A DNA stretch of 64,000 nt, from contig NMRA01000305.1 of NCBI GenBank assembly GCA_002633005.1, forward strand, positions 466,958 through 530,957, written 5' to 3'. This DNA is from Phoronis australis. Lineage: Eukaryota > Phoronida > Phoronidae. This document shows, one piece after another, positions 24,501 through 31,418 of this stretch. The position numbers and the translations under genes are program-made. Numbering within the stretch: position 1 is the first letter of the stretch; every line of letters begins with the position of its first letter. Below the pieces are notes generated by a model. That model saw only the letters and a program-made list of their open reading frames with translations, made no database searches and was not told where the DNA came from.

Positions 24501-25619
24501 GTCACAATCTATTGAGACTCAGTTAATGTTGATCACTAAAAGAACACAGTCAAAATCTATTGAGACTCAGTTAATGTTGATCATTAAAAGAACACAGTCA
24601 CAATCTATTGAGACTCAGTTAATGTTGATCACTAAAAGAACACAGTCACAATCTATTGAGACTCAGTTAATGTTGAGCGCTAAAAGAACACAGTCNNNNN
24701 NNNNNNNNNNNNNNNNNNNNNNNNNNNNNNNNNNNNNNNNNNNNNNNNCTTCAATTCAACATTTGGGAGGCTTACCTTCAATTCAACATTTGGGAGGCTT
24801 ACCTTCAATTCAACATTTGGGAGGCTTACCTTCAATTCAACATTTGGGAGGCTTACCTTCAATTCAACATTTGAGAGACTTATCTTCAATTCAACATTTT
24901 GGAGGCTTATCTTCACTTCAACATTTGGGAGGCTTATCTTCAATTCAAATGTTTAAAGTGCTATAAATCTGCCTTCTATCAAGGAAACTTACTTTCAGTT
25001 TAGATCATGCTCTAAACCTGACAGTAAGATCACCGTTACAGAAACCACACACTGAATAGTCTCTGCAATGCGTCTCGGCGGCGAGTAATATGCAACAAAA
25101 ATTGCGAGACAGAGTCAATTATGTTTATATATACTTCAATTGTGTGGAAATATGAATAAATCACGCTACTGTGACACTGCAATTTAAATTACCTCCCTCG
25201 TGACAAACCAACTGTGTGCTCGTAGAAACCAACTTCGATATAGACCTCTTACAATTACTTATAAAATTAATAAAGGTAAGTTTATCCCCACTTTGTTATT
25301 TTGTTCCATTTCTGGGTTTTTGCCATAACGTCGATGAAGCCAGACAAATTTCTGCCGAGTTGTCAACTTTTCTTTTGCAATCATGGCTGTACTTTATAAG
25401 CAGCAAACAAAACCCACCTCTGTAGAGTGTCCCAGGGACATAGAACTCTGGGTTGCCGTCAATGTTCACGTTCAATGTGATCTCCCGGGAGACACTGTCT
25501 CTTTGACCTTGGTTGGCATGGTAATTACACACAAACATGAAGGGAGACAGAGTAGCGGGTAATACAGTCTCCACACTGGAGAGACAAGAACCGATCAAAC
25601 ACAAAGCGATAAACCACAT
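1..25619 (-). CDS. RELN: Reelin, N-terminal part (gene runs off the left edge)
   Basis: Secreted extracellular-matrix glycoprotein. In vertebrates it signals through lipoprotein receptors to position neurons; its role here is inferred only. Coding exons, all minus: 25418-25619 or its twin 23852-24053, 22374-22593, 21290-21360, 18556-18658, 17951-18047, 16489-16637, 15412-15706, 14722-14867, 13550-13698, 12555-12661, 11759-11967, 11067-11195, 10327-10436, 9747-9810, 1490-1720. They join without a phase conflict into about 760 residues, close to the human length at this point. Visible parts: a hydrophobic signal peptide, a Reeler domain with its conserved cysteines, a first repeat with the Asp-box-like STNHGRSW, six-cysteine EGF 1, and the opening of repeat 2. 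ATG follows TTTTTTCAG, so a noncoding 5' exon is likely. An oddity is the Asn/Thr/Ser-rich insert in exon 7. Intron 14 (1721-9746) contains a TRIM gene on the other strand. No exon is recognisable in 1-1489. Confidence 0.93.
1490..1720 (-). CDS. RELN: RELN exon 15: end of EGF 1 and start of repeat 2
   Basis: The acceptor is TTGGTTTCAG and the donor AG|GTTTGT. The exon reads the last EGF cysteines (RCDLGYHGDDC), then a linker and CGVVSTGKALVFN, which aligns with human CGVLASGKALVFN. It enters in phase 2 and leaves in phase 2. The next exon lies outside the window. Confidence 0.9.
2429..2539. repeat. 16-bp minisatellite in RELN intron 14
   Basis: About seven near-perfect head-to-tail copies of TAAGTGTGACAGGCTT. 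The unit is not a multiple of three, yet the minus strand is open and reads a Ser-Leu-His-rich repeat. There is no sign that this is translated. Confidence 0.95.
2600..2715. repeat. Interspersed GAGGAAA-rich repeat, copy 1
   Basis: The block around AACTGGAAATCAAAT and AGAGGAAATTGAA recurs at 23041-23145 and 45391-45635, with a shorter match near 37180-37200. It is a dispersed repeat of unknown class with no coding capacity. Confidence 0.6.
3551..3725. repeat. Two degenerate tandem copies of a ~90-bp unit
   Basis: CAAGCATTGGTGAGTCATTGCT at 3551 is echoed by CAAGAGTTGGTGAATCATTGCT at 3641. The related CAGTGTCGTCTGCTT and CAGTGTCGCCTGCTT close the two units. It lies in RELN intron 14. Confidence 0.6.
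4752..5021. mobile_element. Small inverted-repeat element (MITE-like), copy 1
   Basis: This 270-bp element opens with TGGGCTTGG and closes with CCCAGCCCA. The interior matches 16749-16993 (ACTAATNCGCATAGTG, GAAATTGACATGCAAG, TTGTTTTATTAC). No ORF of note. Related but more diverged sequence occurs around 58975-59300. Confidence 0.6.
7041..8990 (+). CDS. TRIM protein (RING, two B-boxes, coiled coil, NHL-like propeller)
   Basis: Probable E3 ubiquitin ligase of 649 residues encoded in one exon. I start at the ATG at 7041, directly after TTACTTTGCAG, which looks like a splice acceptor and suggests a noncoding 5' exon. The RING spans residues 16-58 (CPIC...CLHSYCEEC...CPIC, C3HC4 complete). B-box 1 is about 93-133. 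B-box 2 is about 155-186, with its full C-H-C-C-C-C-H-H ligand set. A Glu/Gln/Lys-rich coiled coil covers roughly 195-330. The C-terminal ~245 residues carry repeated strands ending in V(V/A)D-type turns (FITDRS, VVADTD, LVADLF), as in NHL-type beta-propellers; there is no SPRY domain. The general layout resembles TRIM2/3/56-type proteins, and intronless TRIM expansions are common in lophotrochozoans. It is nested in RELN intron 14 on the opposite strand. A decayed relative lies at 52944-53275. Confidence 0.9.
   Translation: MASNEQLEQLRRSLECPICLEQTRDPRALPCLHSYCEECLRQHMAEKEEHNMFPCPICNTKYPIPDEGVLGFKRNFFVANIGEILLKNDTIYCDICKIGRDREAEFICIQCRQHFCRECSQAHSFHTNDHRVVSLEEVKNGQHMDEMRRHQKVYCSVHQEKVLESYCEQCEIPICSLCYVLDHMKHKGTDIGNAAERATRVMRDLLEPWRNVAQHYEMLCEKLKQMVESLGQDQETCESEKHLSVVTCQVEDHQEKAIQRFDEQVQAAKKQAEAACDEAELNRGKFVSVLQYVNSILASANDAEKLQQFREIRKRLENLNVENVETQLNQPAHNLQPGKVESANLGLNALTILNYDSSSKLCQTLVKTVAVSCKSSAHRVASQPAVKEPAQLEQILSSQREGEKQGWCWALAVDDGVLVIVDGENQNVKGFGKNRFTFQFSLKQHKLKCPWDVTINAHGEIFITDRSIHGIVKYYATGGVIKVYPDLYVYGGYVTCHRNQLVVADTDGGRVMFMDYNCKVHYQIDARSLGLNTFSPRYICVNVNTGHLVAIEWEPGRVHVIDCDQPAIINTYRDKLSDYPRGVCVDQFGNTLVADLFYNRVILFTNARAHVMTPQGGVSWPTGVCVSAPGEVSVQEYDGQVKVFRYLDI
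9223..9228 (+). terminator. Polyadenylation signal for the TRIM gene
   Basis: AATAAA lies about 230 bases after the TRIM stop codon, on the same strand, and is the first canonical hexamer there. Confidence 0.5.
9467..9567. repeat. (ATT)n microsatellite
   Basis: About 100 bases of nearly uninterrupted ATT/TTA with a few AT slips. It sits between the TRIM 3' end and RELN exon 14. Confidence 0.97.
9747..9810 (-). CDS. RELN: RELN exon 14: EGF 1, first four cysteines
   Basis: Acceptor ATTTCAG, donor CG|GTGAGT. It reads VYIGACLSACSGHGYCTSTGC, aligning with human VYIGPSCLKFCSGRGQC. With exon 15 it completes a six-cysteine EGF module. Confidence 0.9.
10327..10436 (-). CDS. RELN: RELN exon 13: end of reelin repeat 1
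   Basis: Acceptor CTCACCAG, donor AATG|GTATGT. WTRLTLPLP, FRWRQ and WALDN align with human WNRITIPLP, IRWRQ and WAIDN, the typical close of a reelin sub-repeat. Confidence 0.9.
11067..11195 (-). CDS. RELN: RELN exon 12: Asp-box-like segment of repeat 1
   Basis: Acceptor CTAACAG, donor CGG|GTGTGT. SVELDFSTNHGRSWHRLH aligns with human SVSLEFSTNHGRSWSLLH; the Asp-box (BNR) core is intact. Confidence 0.9.
11759..11967 (-). CDS. RELN: RELN exon 11: repeat 1, centre
   Basis: Acceptor CCTCACAG, donor AATAG|GTAAAT. PPSLMSIPLP, then VDVWSLDDIQVVP and QFSLNLQCGT, align with human VPSLVSVVI, RNVWAVDFFHVLP and QFSINLGCGT. Confidence 0.9.
12555..12661 (-). CDS. RELN: RELN exon 10: repeat 1
   Basis: Acceptor CTCTGCAG, donor CAG|GTATGT. 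GGSCN and KVTVYAVDANGNTHVLEKI match human GGICD and NDIILYAKIEGRKEHITLD in position and pattern. Confidence 0.82.
12920..13170 (-). mobile_element. tRNA-derived SINE, copy 1
   Basis: On the minus strand the head at the high-coordinate end carries an A-box-like GGTGGCTTGGTGGAATAAG and a B-box-like GGTTTGAGTCC. The body contains GGTGATCAGTGCAATG and TGTATCAGACC, shared with 18105-18332 and 46180-46290. A short GC-rich duplication of the head follows. Confidence 0.72.
13550..13698 (-). CDS. RELN: RELN exon 9: repeat 1 start
   Basis: Acceptor CCCACCAG, donor TTTG|GTGAGT. RWRVSGG, then CTPSFNGQSAGSIRFMFMF, aligns with human GWDVLGA and CTPSMDTTGYGNLRFYFVM. It enters with one base completing the AGG codon left by exon 8. 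Confidence 0.85.
14090..14575. repeat. Interspersed repeat family R1, copy 1
   Basis: About 480 bases related to 27370-27790 and 28965-29470. Shared blocks are GGGTCATGTGACCATG, TTTGATACAAAATGTTC, and a distal GAGATATGA...TTTGCCAA...GGACATTTTT block. No coding capacity; class unknown. Confidence 0.65.
14722..14867 (-). CDS. RELN: RELN exon 8: end of the pre-repeat region
   Basis: Acceptor CTTTTTCAG, donor GACAG|GTGGGA. FVSTRDLNLN and FSEDFEGNIDR align with human FATTRDVDLS and WSEEFESQPTG. The reading frame stays open 26 codons into the intron before a stop at 14643, so the donor choice rests on alignment and phase with exon 9. Confidence 0.85.
15412..15706 (-). CDS. RELN: RELN exon 7, with an Asn/Thr/Ser-rich insert
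   Basis: Acceptor ATTTTCAG, donor AAG|GTAATG. The flanks AIHIVSLPP and CWALDNVLV...DNWLFFPGAKIK align with human IIHILYLPE and CWALDNILI...GNWLFFPGATVK. Between them an insert of about 28 residues replaces about ten human ones. It is almost all N, T, S, A and G and has several N-X-S/T sequons. Confidence 0.92.
15707..15935. repeat. ~30-bp minisatellite at the RELN exon 7 acceptor
   Basis: Seven or eight degenerate copies of a unit containing ACATTATGGAATAAGG and GATGAAGATGG. The array begins at the first intronic base, so the acceptor (TTTTCAG on the minus strand) belongs to its first unit. Confidence 0.85.
16489..16637 (-). CDS. RELN: RELN exon 6
   Basis: Acceptor CATACAG, donor GTCAG|GTAGGT. 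SSASVLQFTVGSGSC aligns with human TTASVLQFSIGSGSC, the best-conserved block of the N-terminal region. Confidence 0.92.
16749..16993. mobile_element. Small inverted-repeat element (MITE-like), copy 2
   Basis: It opens TGGGCTTGG and closes CCAAGCCCA, an exact 9-bp inverted repeat. The interior matches 4752-5021. It lies in RELN intron 5. Confidence 0.65.
17951..18047 (-). CDS. RELN: RELN exon 5
   Basis: Acceptor TATCCCTAG, donor CTG|GTATGG. RCGSILHGNAAVLC aligns with human QCGAIMHGNAVTFC. Confidence 0.9.
18105..18332 (-). mobile_element. tRNA-derived SINE, copy 2
   Basis: On the minus strand the head reads GGCGGTGTGGCCTAGTTGAT (A-box region), then GGTCGTGGGTTCGAGTACC (B box). The body, with GGTGATCTGTGCAATGGGCC and a GTATCAGACCGCC tail, is shared with the other copies. 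Confidence 0.82.
18556..18658 (-). CDS. RELN: RELN exon 4
   Basis: Acceptor TTGTTTCAG, donor TTTG|GTAAGT. LHDNGVIFRDNFDS aligns with human IHSDSIILRDDFDS. Confidence 0.9.
18928..19368. repeat. 33-bp minisatellite in RELN intron 3
   Basis: About 13 copies of a unit containing ATAGCTAGTCTATATTATAA and ACCTGTCTCCATG. The unit length is a multiple of three, so the plus strand is partly open (MIASLYYKPVS-like repeats). It is intronic and unlikely to be translated. Confidence 0.95.
19487..20977. mobile_element. TA-flanked inverted-repeat DNA element, full length, copy A
   Basis: It opens TACCGTATTCACCG and closes GGCAAATACGGTA. The inverted termini flanked by TA point to TA target duplication, as in Tc1/mariner-type elements. 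The interior matches 42424-43856 in reverse orientation, including the GCGCAGAATTTGTA and CGCTATGTCGG blocks. No ORF longer than about 100 codons is present, so it is non-autonomous or decayed. The superfamily is inferred from termini only. Confidence 0.85.
21290..21360 (-). CDS. RELN: RELN exon 3: end of Reeler domain
   Basis: Acceptor TCTTCACAG, donor GAAG|GTAGGA. ATATLGQQILFKD, then LKLCERE, aligns with human ATATHRGQVIFKD and QQLCEQG. Confidence 0.92.
21503..21715. repeat. 24-bp minisatellite in RELN intron 2
   Basis: Eight or nine copies of GGACGCCTGAGCACCTCC plus TGGAGG. At eight codons per unit, both strands are open. It is intronic. Confidence 0.95.
22374..22593 (-). CDS. RELN: RELN exon 2: Reeler domain
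   Basis: Acceptor TTGGTTACAG, donor TTTCT|GTAAGT. INFDGFLLTGMYT, FLCQIVHTH and FVWMAPQKGTGCVSF align with human FFDGLLVTGLYT, FMCSVVASH and FIWIAPPAGTGCVNF. Confidence 0.95.
23041..23145. repeat. Interspersed GAGGAAA-rich repeat, copy 2
   Basis: AGAGGAAACTGGAAATCAAA is shared exactly with the copy at 45540-45575 and closely with 2630-2655. No coding content. Confidence 0.6.
23161..23392. repeat. 27-bp minisatellite, copy A of the duplication
   Basis: Eight or nine copies of a unit containing GGAGGCTTACCTTCAATTC and AACATTTG. The same array recurs at 24749-24955 downstream of the N gap. Confidence 0.95.
23852..24053 (-). CDS. RELN: RELN exon 1, copy A: signal peptide and start of Reeler domain
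   Basis: The start MWFIALCLIGSRL is a plausible signal peptide, followed by FMFVCNYH and GNPEFYVPG (human FFFLCTHH and GNPTYYVPG). The donor is AGAG|GTGGGT, and TTTTTTCAG precedes the ATG. The exon is near-identical to 25418-25619. Both could splice to exon 2, so I cannot say which is used or whether both exist in the real genome. Confidence 0.88.
24470..24695. repeat. 48-bp minisatellite, copy A, cut by the N gap
   Basis: Nearly five copies of a unit containing TTAATGTTGATCACTAAAAG and CACAGTCACAATCTATTGAG. The array stops inside a unit at the first N. Confidence 0.95.
24696..24748. other. Assembly gap (53 Ns)
   Basis: A run of N. The left contig ends inside the 48-bp array and the right contig starts inside the 27-bp array, so both breaks fall in tandem repeats. 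Confidence 0.99.
24749..24955. repeat. 27-bp minisatellite, copy B of the duplication
   Basis: About eight copies of the same unit as 23161-23392, starting immediately after the N gap. Confidence 0.95.
25418..25619 (-). CDS. RELN: RELN exon 1, copy B (duplicate first coding exon)
   Basis: Same length, donor and acceptor as copy A, 1,566 bases away. The protein differs by an Arg-to-Cys change in the signal peptide (IGSRL versus IGSCL). The reading frame is intact. Confidence 0.85.
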
Positions 25620-26029
25620 CCTGAAAAAAATGGAAAAATTTAAAGAATGGTCGTAGGATAACTGCCATCAACTGATATGTGAAATCAATTTTTCTTGATG
25701 TATGGTTGATATGATAACCCATATATTCGGTGAATCATAACAGGTAAATTTAAAATTAATAAAAACATAATTTGATATACCAATTAAATTTTCCAAGCTA
25801 CAGATTACAACACTCAGTTTAATGAAACCATATTCAGTTGCCTACTTTAATTCCCTATCTTCTAAATATTAAAAAAAATGTATTAATATTCCTATTTTGG
25901 ATGAATCGAAATTTCCACATTTTAATCAACATTCAAATTGTTGATCAAACACAAGAGTGCAAAGCCATTAGGAAAATTTTGCAAAGTTTCAAATTTGAGA
26001 AGCCTAATGGCTAAAGAACATTCAATAAA

Positions 26030-26515
26030 CTTAATGTTGATCACTAAAAGAACACAGTCACAATCTATTGAGACTCAGTTAATGTTGATCACTAAAAGAA
26101 CACAGTCACAATCTATTGAGACTCAGTTAATATTGAGCATTAAAAGAACACAGTCACAATCTATTGAGACTTAGTTAATGTTGATCACTAAAAGAACACA
26201 AATCGCAACCTATTGAGAATCAGTTAAAGTTGATCGCTAAAAGAACAGTCACAATCTATTGAGACTCAGTTAATGTTGATCAATAAAAGAACACAGTCAC
26301 AATCTATTGAGACTCAGTTAATGTTGATCACTAAAAGAACACAGTCACAATCTATTGAGACTCAGTTAATGCTGAGCGCTAAAAGAACACAGTCACAATC
26401 TATTGAGACTCAGTTAATGCTGAGCGCTAAAAGAACACAGTCACAATCTATTGAGACTCAGTTAATGTTGATCAATAAAAGAACACAATCACAATCTATT
26501 AAGACTCAGTTATTT
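26030..26515. repeat. 48-bp minisatellite, copy B
   Basis: About ten copies of the unit also seen at 24470-24695. The array ends naturally here. The plus strand is open through much of it (TKRTQSQSIETQL repeats), which follows from the 48-base unit. Confidence 0.95.
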
Positions 26516-27369
26516 TCTGAGACATGCTTCGACATAATATGTCTGACACGTGGAATTTTGTTTTCTCATTTTTTCATACATGGTAGTACTAGAATGATAC
26601 TGTGCTATATATTAACAACTGTATCATAGCTTGCAATAGAATATATTTTTGAAAATTACACATTACATTAAAAGTTCTTGAAAATTGAAAGAGCACACTT
26701 TAGGGAATTAATTTTGTCCCAAACTAGTAAGATTTTACCTCGTTTTAATGATATGTGTAGAATGTCCATAGCTGTTGAATGACTAAAGCTCAACATGCAG
26801 AAAATTCAACAAACAAAAATATTTTTTTAGTTTTGATCATGCTTATGATGCCATACAAATTGGAAAAAACGCTCATGGCCAGCCCATAGAATCCTGTAAT
26901 TGGTTGACTTACCCAGGCCACAAAAGCATGTGGTTCTCTTAAACTAACAAACATGTCATTAATCAGAACTCAGCTGAGCCCCTTCAGAGATAACAATAAA
27001 CAATTATGTGGAGAATGTCTGTCAAATGGAACATAATTCAAAGAAGCTCAATACTTCACTGAAGTGGACAACCCATAACTCACCAGCAACAAAGGCTTAT
27101 AAGGAACATGTGTTTTGTTCCCAGAACCAGCAGCTAATGCAAGAACAATAGAGTTGGAAGATTTTCTTAACTTTGTTTAAACATCAACAACGAATTAATA
27201 GTCAGCAGTTAATTTAGAAGGATTTACTTGAGATATGCCAACAATAGTTCAATCCATGTTTCTTTCATTGCAACTAAGATCATAATGAAATTATGTTACT
27301 GAAAAGATTCAATTTGCATACTTCTATATTCAATGTTGGGCAAAAACAATGGCGCAAGGTGATGGGGGT

Positions 27370-27790
27370 AATTCTCCGAAAAAAGTGCCCAAAATAGCAT
27401 CTAAGAGCTACACAGCAATGATGCTAGACATGGGGTGACTAATTTTTTGGAACAAAAATTCAAAGTTTGAGCTTAATGTTATGCAGGATCTTATCAACAA
27501 AAAACTAGGGATTTTAAATATTATAATTTAAAGAACTTGACTTTTCACCAATCCGTCAGTAATTGGGTCATGTGACCATGCCTTAAATTGGTAAAATGTA
27601 TCAAAATGGAAACTAAAAAAAAATTTTCATTCATTTGAAAAACAACAGGTTTAAGAACATGGACAAATTTTGTTTGATACAAATTCTCCAAGACAAAATC
27701 TCAAAACCAGTGTTAGTTTTCTAAAACATCGTAATTCATTTTCACTTTTGCAAATTTAGGTATTTTTCATAAGGACAACACACAAAACAG
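27370..27790. repeat. Interspersed repeat family R1, copy 2
   Basis: Shares CACCAATCCGTCAGTAATTG, GGTCATGTGACCATG and TTTGTTTGATACAAA with 28965-29470 and 14090-14575. Confidence 0.65.
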
Positions 27791-28964
27791 CAGGAACGAT
27801 GGCTTGAGGAACACGTGCTTTGTCCTGGGGTCTGTTTTCATAAAAAGTGACTCAAGACGCAAGACAGAAATTTGGTCTTACACTCCTACATCACAATTGC
27901 TGAACACAGTAGAGCAGCACTGGTCGGATAAAGCAGTCCCTGCTTTCGAGAACATGGCAATCACTGAATAACGCGCCTGTTATTCAGTGGATGAAACTGA
28001 TTCTCAAATTCAGGGACCGCTTTATAGGACCAGTGCCTGTAGAGTCAAGCATATATCATGAGCCTGTCACAGAAGAAATTATCTCAGCAACTACAAGTTA
28101 CTTGTATATTCTCAGACACTTTACACATTTGCTCAAGTGCCATCTGACTATTTTTCAGAGACAACTGTATGGAGCGCAAAACCAAATTTTTGTTTGAAGA
28201 CGCAAGTTACTTTTTACGAAACAGACCCAAGTTGAAGGGAAAAGGAACCAAATTTCACCATAACAAGCTTTCTTATTATCTAAATGAAGTTTATCGAGAC
28301 AAAACAGAGAGGACATAACACCAAAAAGAATTACTTCATATTACAAAAGAAATACAGTACAGAAGCCCCAATGGAAAGAAGACGCACTCACCTGCGTTCT
28401 AAAACTGTCTTAAAGATCAGCAGTATTTCTCCCAACCAGCAGCCATTCTAGTTAGTTGAAATGTAGCAGAACATCTGTCTGCAGGCCAACAGTAGCCAGA
28501 GTCACAATAAACAATAGATAAGAAAAAAGTTATTGTTTGCAACAGCTCTCTCCCCTACTGTCAGGCTTTGGAAACAGAGATGTTGTACAGTACAAGCCAA
28601 AAGTATTCAGCCAAAATGACCCGGAATTCTGCTGTCATGGCTGAAGCCGAATTCATTGTCCGTCAGTGATATTTTTTCTCGTGACAGAGAATGACGGGAA
28701 TCAACAAAGACAGTTAATAAGACAGCCAAATCATTCTGTTGTTTGAGTTTTGCAACCCTAAAGGTTACCACCATAAACTTTTGCTGTTAGCCGGCATGAT
28801 GGGGAAAACAAGATTTTGTCCGATTACTTTTACCTTGCACTGTATCTACAAAAAAAAAACAGGGCAATGGTGCCATACAAAGCTTTTAATTTTTCTTTTT
28901 GGAAAGACAAATCCCCAGTTAGAGTTTAGGGATATGGAGGCCCTTATCTACAAGCCTGTGCACA

Positions 28965-29470
28965 AAGCAAAACTCTGCAAAATTGTAAATATTAAAAGCA
29001 TAAATTTTCTGAAAGTAGAAAGCCTGTAGAATTTGAATTTGTTTTTTACCAATGCGTCAGTTACTAGGTCACATGACCATGTCTTAAATATTAAGTAAAA
29101 TGCAACAAAATGGATACAAAAGTACATTCATGGAAAAACGGTTTAAAGAACATGGTCAAATTTTGTTTGATAAAAATGTTCAAAGATGAAATTTCTACAG
29201 CTATCTAAAATACATATTCATTTCATTCTCATTTGATGCAATTTTTTGATATTTTCATAAAACTTATAAAAGTCATATATTTGACGGTCCCTCATACAAA
29301 AGTGGCACACTTTAAAAATTAATTTCTAATAAGACTCTGGAGTTCAGTGCATAAACCATGATATCTGAAAGTTTCATATGAATCCGATCAGCCACGTCTG
29401 AGATATGAACTTCTGAAGTTTGCCAATCTTGGACATTTTTAGGGTCCTACATAAACCTTTAAATAGAAAA
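28965..29470. repeat. Interspersed repeat family R1, copy 3
   Basis: The most complete copy, from the GTAGAATTTGA block through CACATGACCATG to TTGGACATTTTTAGGGTCC. No ORF. Confidence 0.65.
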
Positions 29471-31122
29471 TAAACTCGGTAAGCCAAAACTGGACTATTT
29501 CAATCGACAGTTTAATGAACCTTTGCTCTAGCAGACAGCAGGAAAATTATAAAATGTCTACTGCATTAAACAGCTGGGAGTCTCTAACAAACCAGTGAAA
29601 TATAAAATGATACTGTAACTCTTTCATCAAGAAAAAATGATACTGTGTAACACATTCATCAAGAAATAAAATGTAATAAGATTTCCATAAATTACTTGAT
29701 ATTTATTCATTATACAGGTTTAACAAAAATACAACAACATTTACAATATAATTCTATGAAGTTAAGTATAAATCCTTTCACAACATATTTCAAGTGTCCA
29801 TGTGAAAATTTAGTTGAACTGATTGGAAATTTTCAACAATTTAGTCACGCCACCAAATATACAATATCGGTGACTTAAATGCGATTCCACCTCTATCGAA
29901 TAAAACATTTGCTAAGTACTAAGTTTTCAAAACCTGTTTAACGCTTATTTTTACTGACAACAGGTATTCTTCAATATCCATAAACAACAGCCTGCGAACA
30001 CAAGACTCTCACGGAGAAATCAATAAAACCCTGCTTCACACATGAACAAACCATGGTCTCAAAACTTGCCACAAGGTCCAATGCAAACCATTCGGTGGTG
30101 CATTGCCTAGACAGTTCTCAGAGCTTGTTTCATGTACTGTTATCTTTGCACAAGACATATCAGTAAACAAGCAGCAATTTCAATATTATATATTTATGTC
30201 ACATAAATAGAACTCTGGTGTTTTCATAACCTGTGTCCTGTCAGTATACTCATTTGTCAACAAACTTTTTTACAGAATAATTTCTTCTAACATAACAGAA
30301 ATGCTAGTTCGACTATTTGAAAACAATAAAACCTGACTTAAAGAAATACCCCAAAAATAGTGGAATGAATAAAAGTTCAAGACTTGTAAGTTGCCATTAT
30401 AAATTACACTGCCCCCTCACAACCTGTAGACAGTGCAATACCATGAGACCATTTGTGTTTCCATGGGAATAATTCCTAATCTGGTGGAAATGATCACAGG
30501 TGCACTCATTTCTAACAAAGATTTATACGCTCAATTAATTCGGGCATGTCTCTTTGCATAGGCTTGACTGGCAACTTGACTGGGGTAAAGCACCTCGCCT
30601 GGGCTAGTCTTGGTGTATGAAGGTCATTTAACCCTATGACATGTTTTAAACATTTCTTATTAGTTTCTTCATTTGCATATTAAGTTGATCAAATACTTAA
30701 AATGCAAATCAAATATTATTTTGTTTAATTTGCTTTATATAAAATTGATAGGCATAGTTAGGGTGTCCATCCTTAAAAAGACAACAGAAGCTTAAGTACT
30801 AACAAAAGTACTCATTGTTTACTTGACAGCTGAAGCTATATCCAGACCTAAGACTAATTAGATGAACACTGACATAGACCATAGCTGAGGTCTTTGATAA
30901 GGGATGCGCTAACTTATCTTTGCAGTGTGTGGGAGGCAAAACAACAGCAAGGGGACATTCAGGTTCACATTAAGTTACCAGAGCAGACCAGGAATTGACC
31001 TATTGCCAGGACTTTGAGTGACAACTTAACTGACCAATCAGAACGCAGCATTCTTGACACACCTTCGTTTCCAAGCCACCATTTTATCCGACAGATAACA
31101 CGTTGCCGGGTAAAACTTATTG

Positions 31123-31128
31123 TTTATT
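31123..31128 (-). terminator. Candidate polyadenylation signal of ORC5
   Basis: AATAAA on the minus strand about 245 bases after the ORC5 stop codon. Confidence 0.35.
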
Positions 31129-31372
31129 TGTCGAAATTTATCAAGGGGGTGGAGCTTGCGATAGATCAATCAACCTCCGCTGTGAGCATGAATTATCCTA
31201 TGCTTCACACGGAGCATTTAAATTATGCAATCATTACAATAAATGCCTTGAAATCTTCAAAGTTTTCATGCAACTTCAACATGATTATAATGAAACAAAA
31301 CAAAAGAATCCAGCAGCACTGATGAAAATGAAGAGATGTTACCATGGGGACGACTTCCACCTCCAATGGCAG

Positions 31373-31418
31373 TTAAATGAAGTCATACAGATATCGTAGA
31401 ATGTCAAACTGTACAGTT
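31373..31418 (-). CDS. ORC5: ORC5 exon 13 (last)
   Basis: Acceptor TGTTTACAG; reads [14 protein letters not shown] and stop, against human TVNFDIIKYLYDFL. Confidence 0.93.

Larger units (their letters stand above)
25620..31372. other. Intergenic region between RELN and ORC5
   Basis: Both flanking genes are on the minus strand, so this should hold the RELN promoter and 5' exon and the ORC5 3' UTR. I see the 48-bp array, two copies of repeat family R1, and otherwise unstructured AT-rich DNA. No convincing coding exon. Confidence 0.6.

Noticed and set aside
24478-24966. 162-codon ORF spanning the N gap
   Set aside because: It joins two minisatellites across unknown sequence; an assembly artefact.
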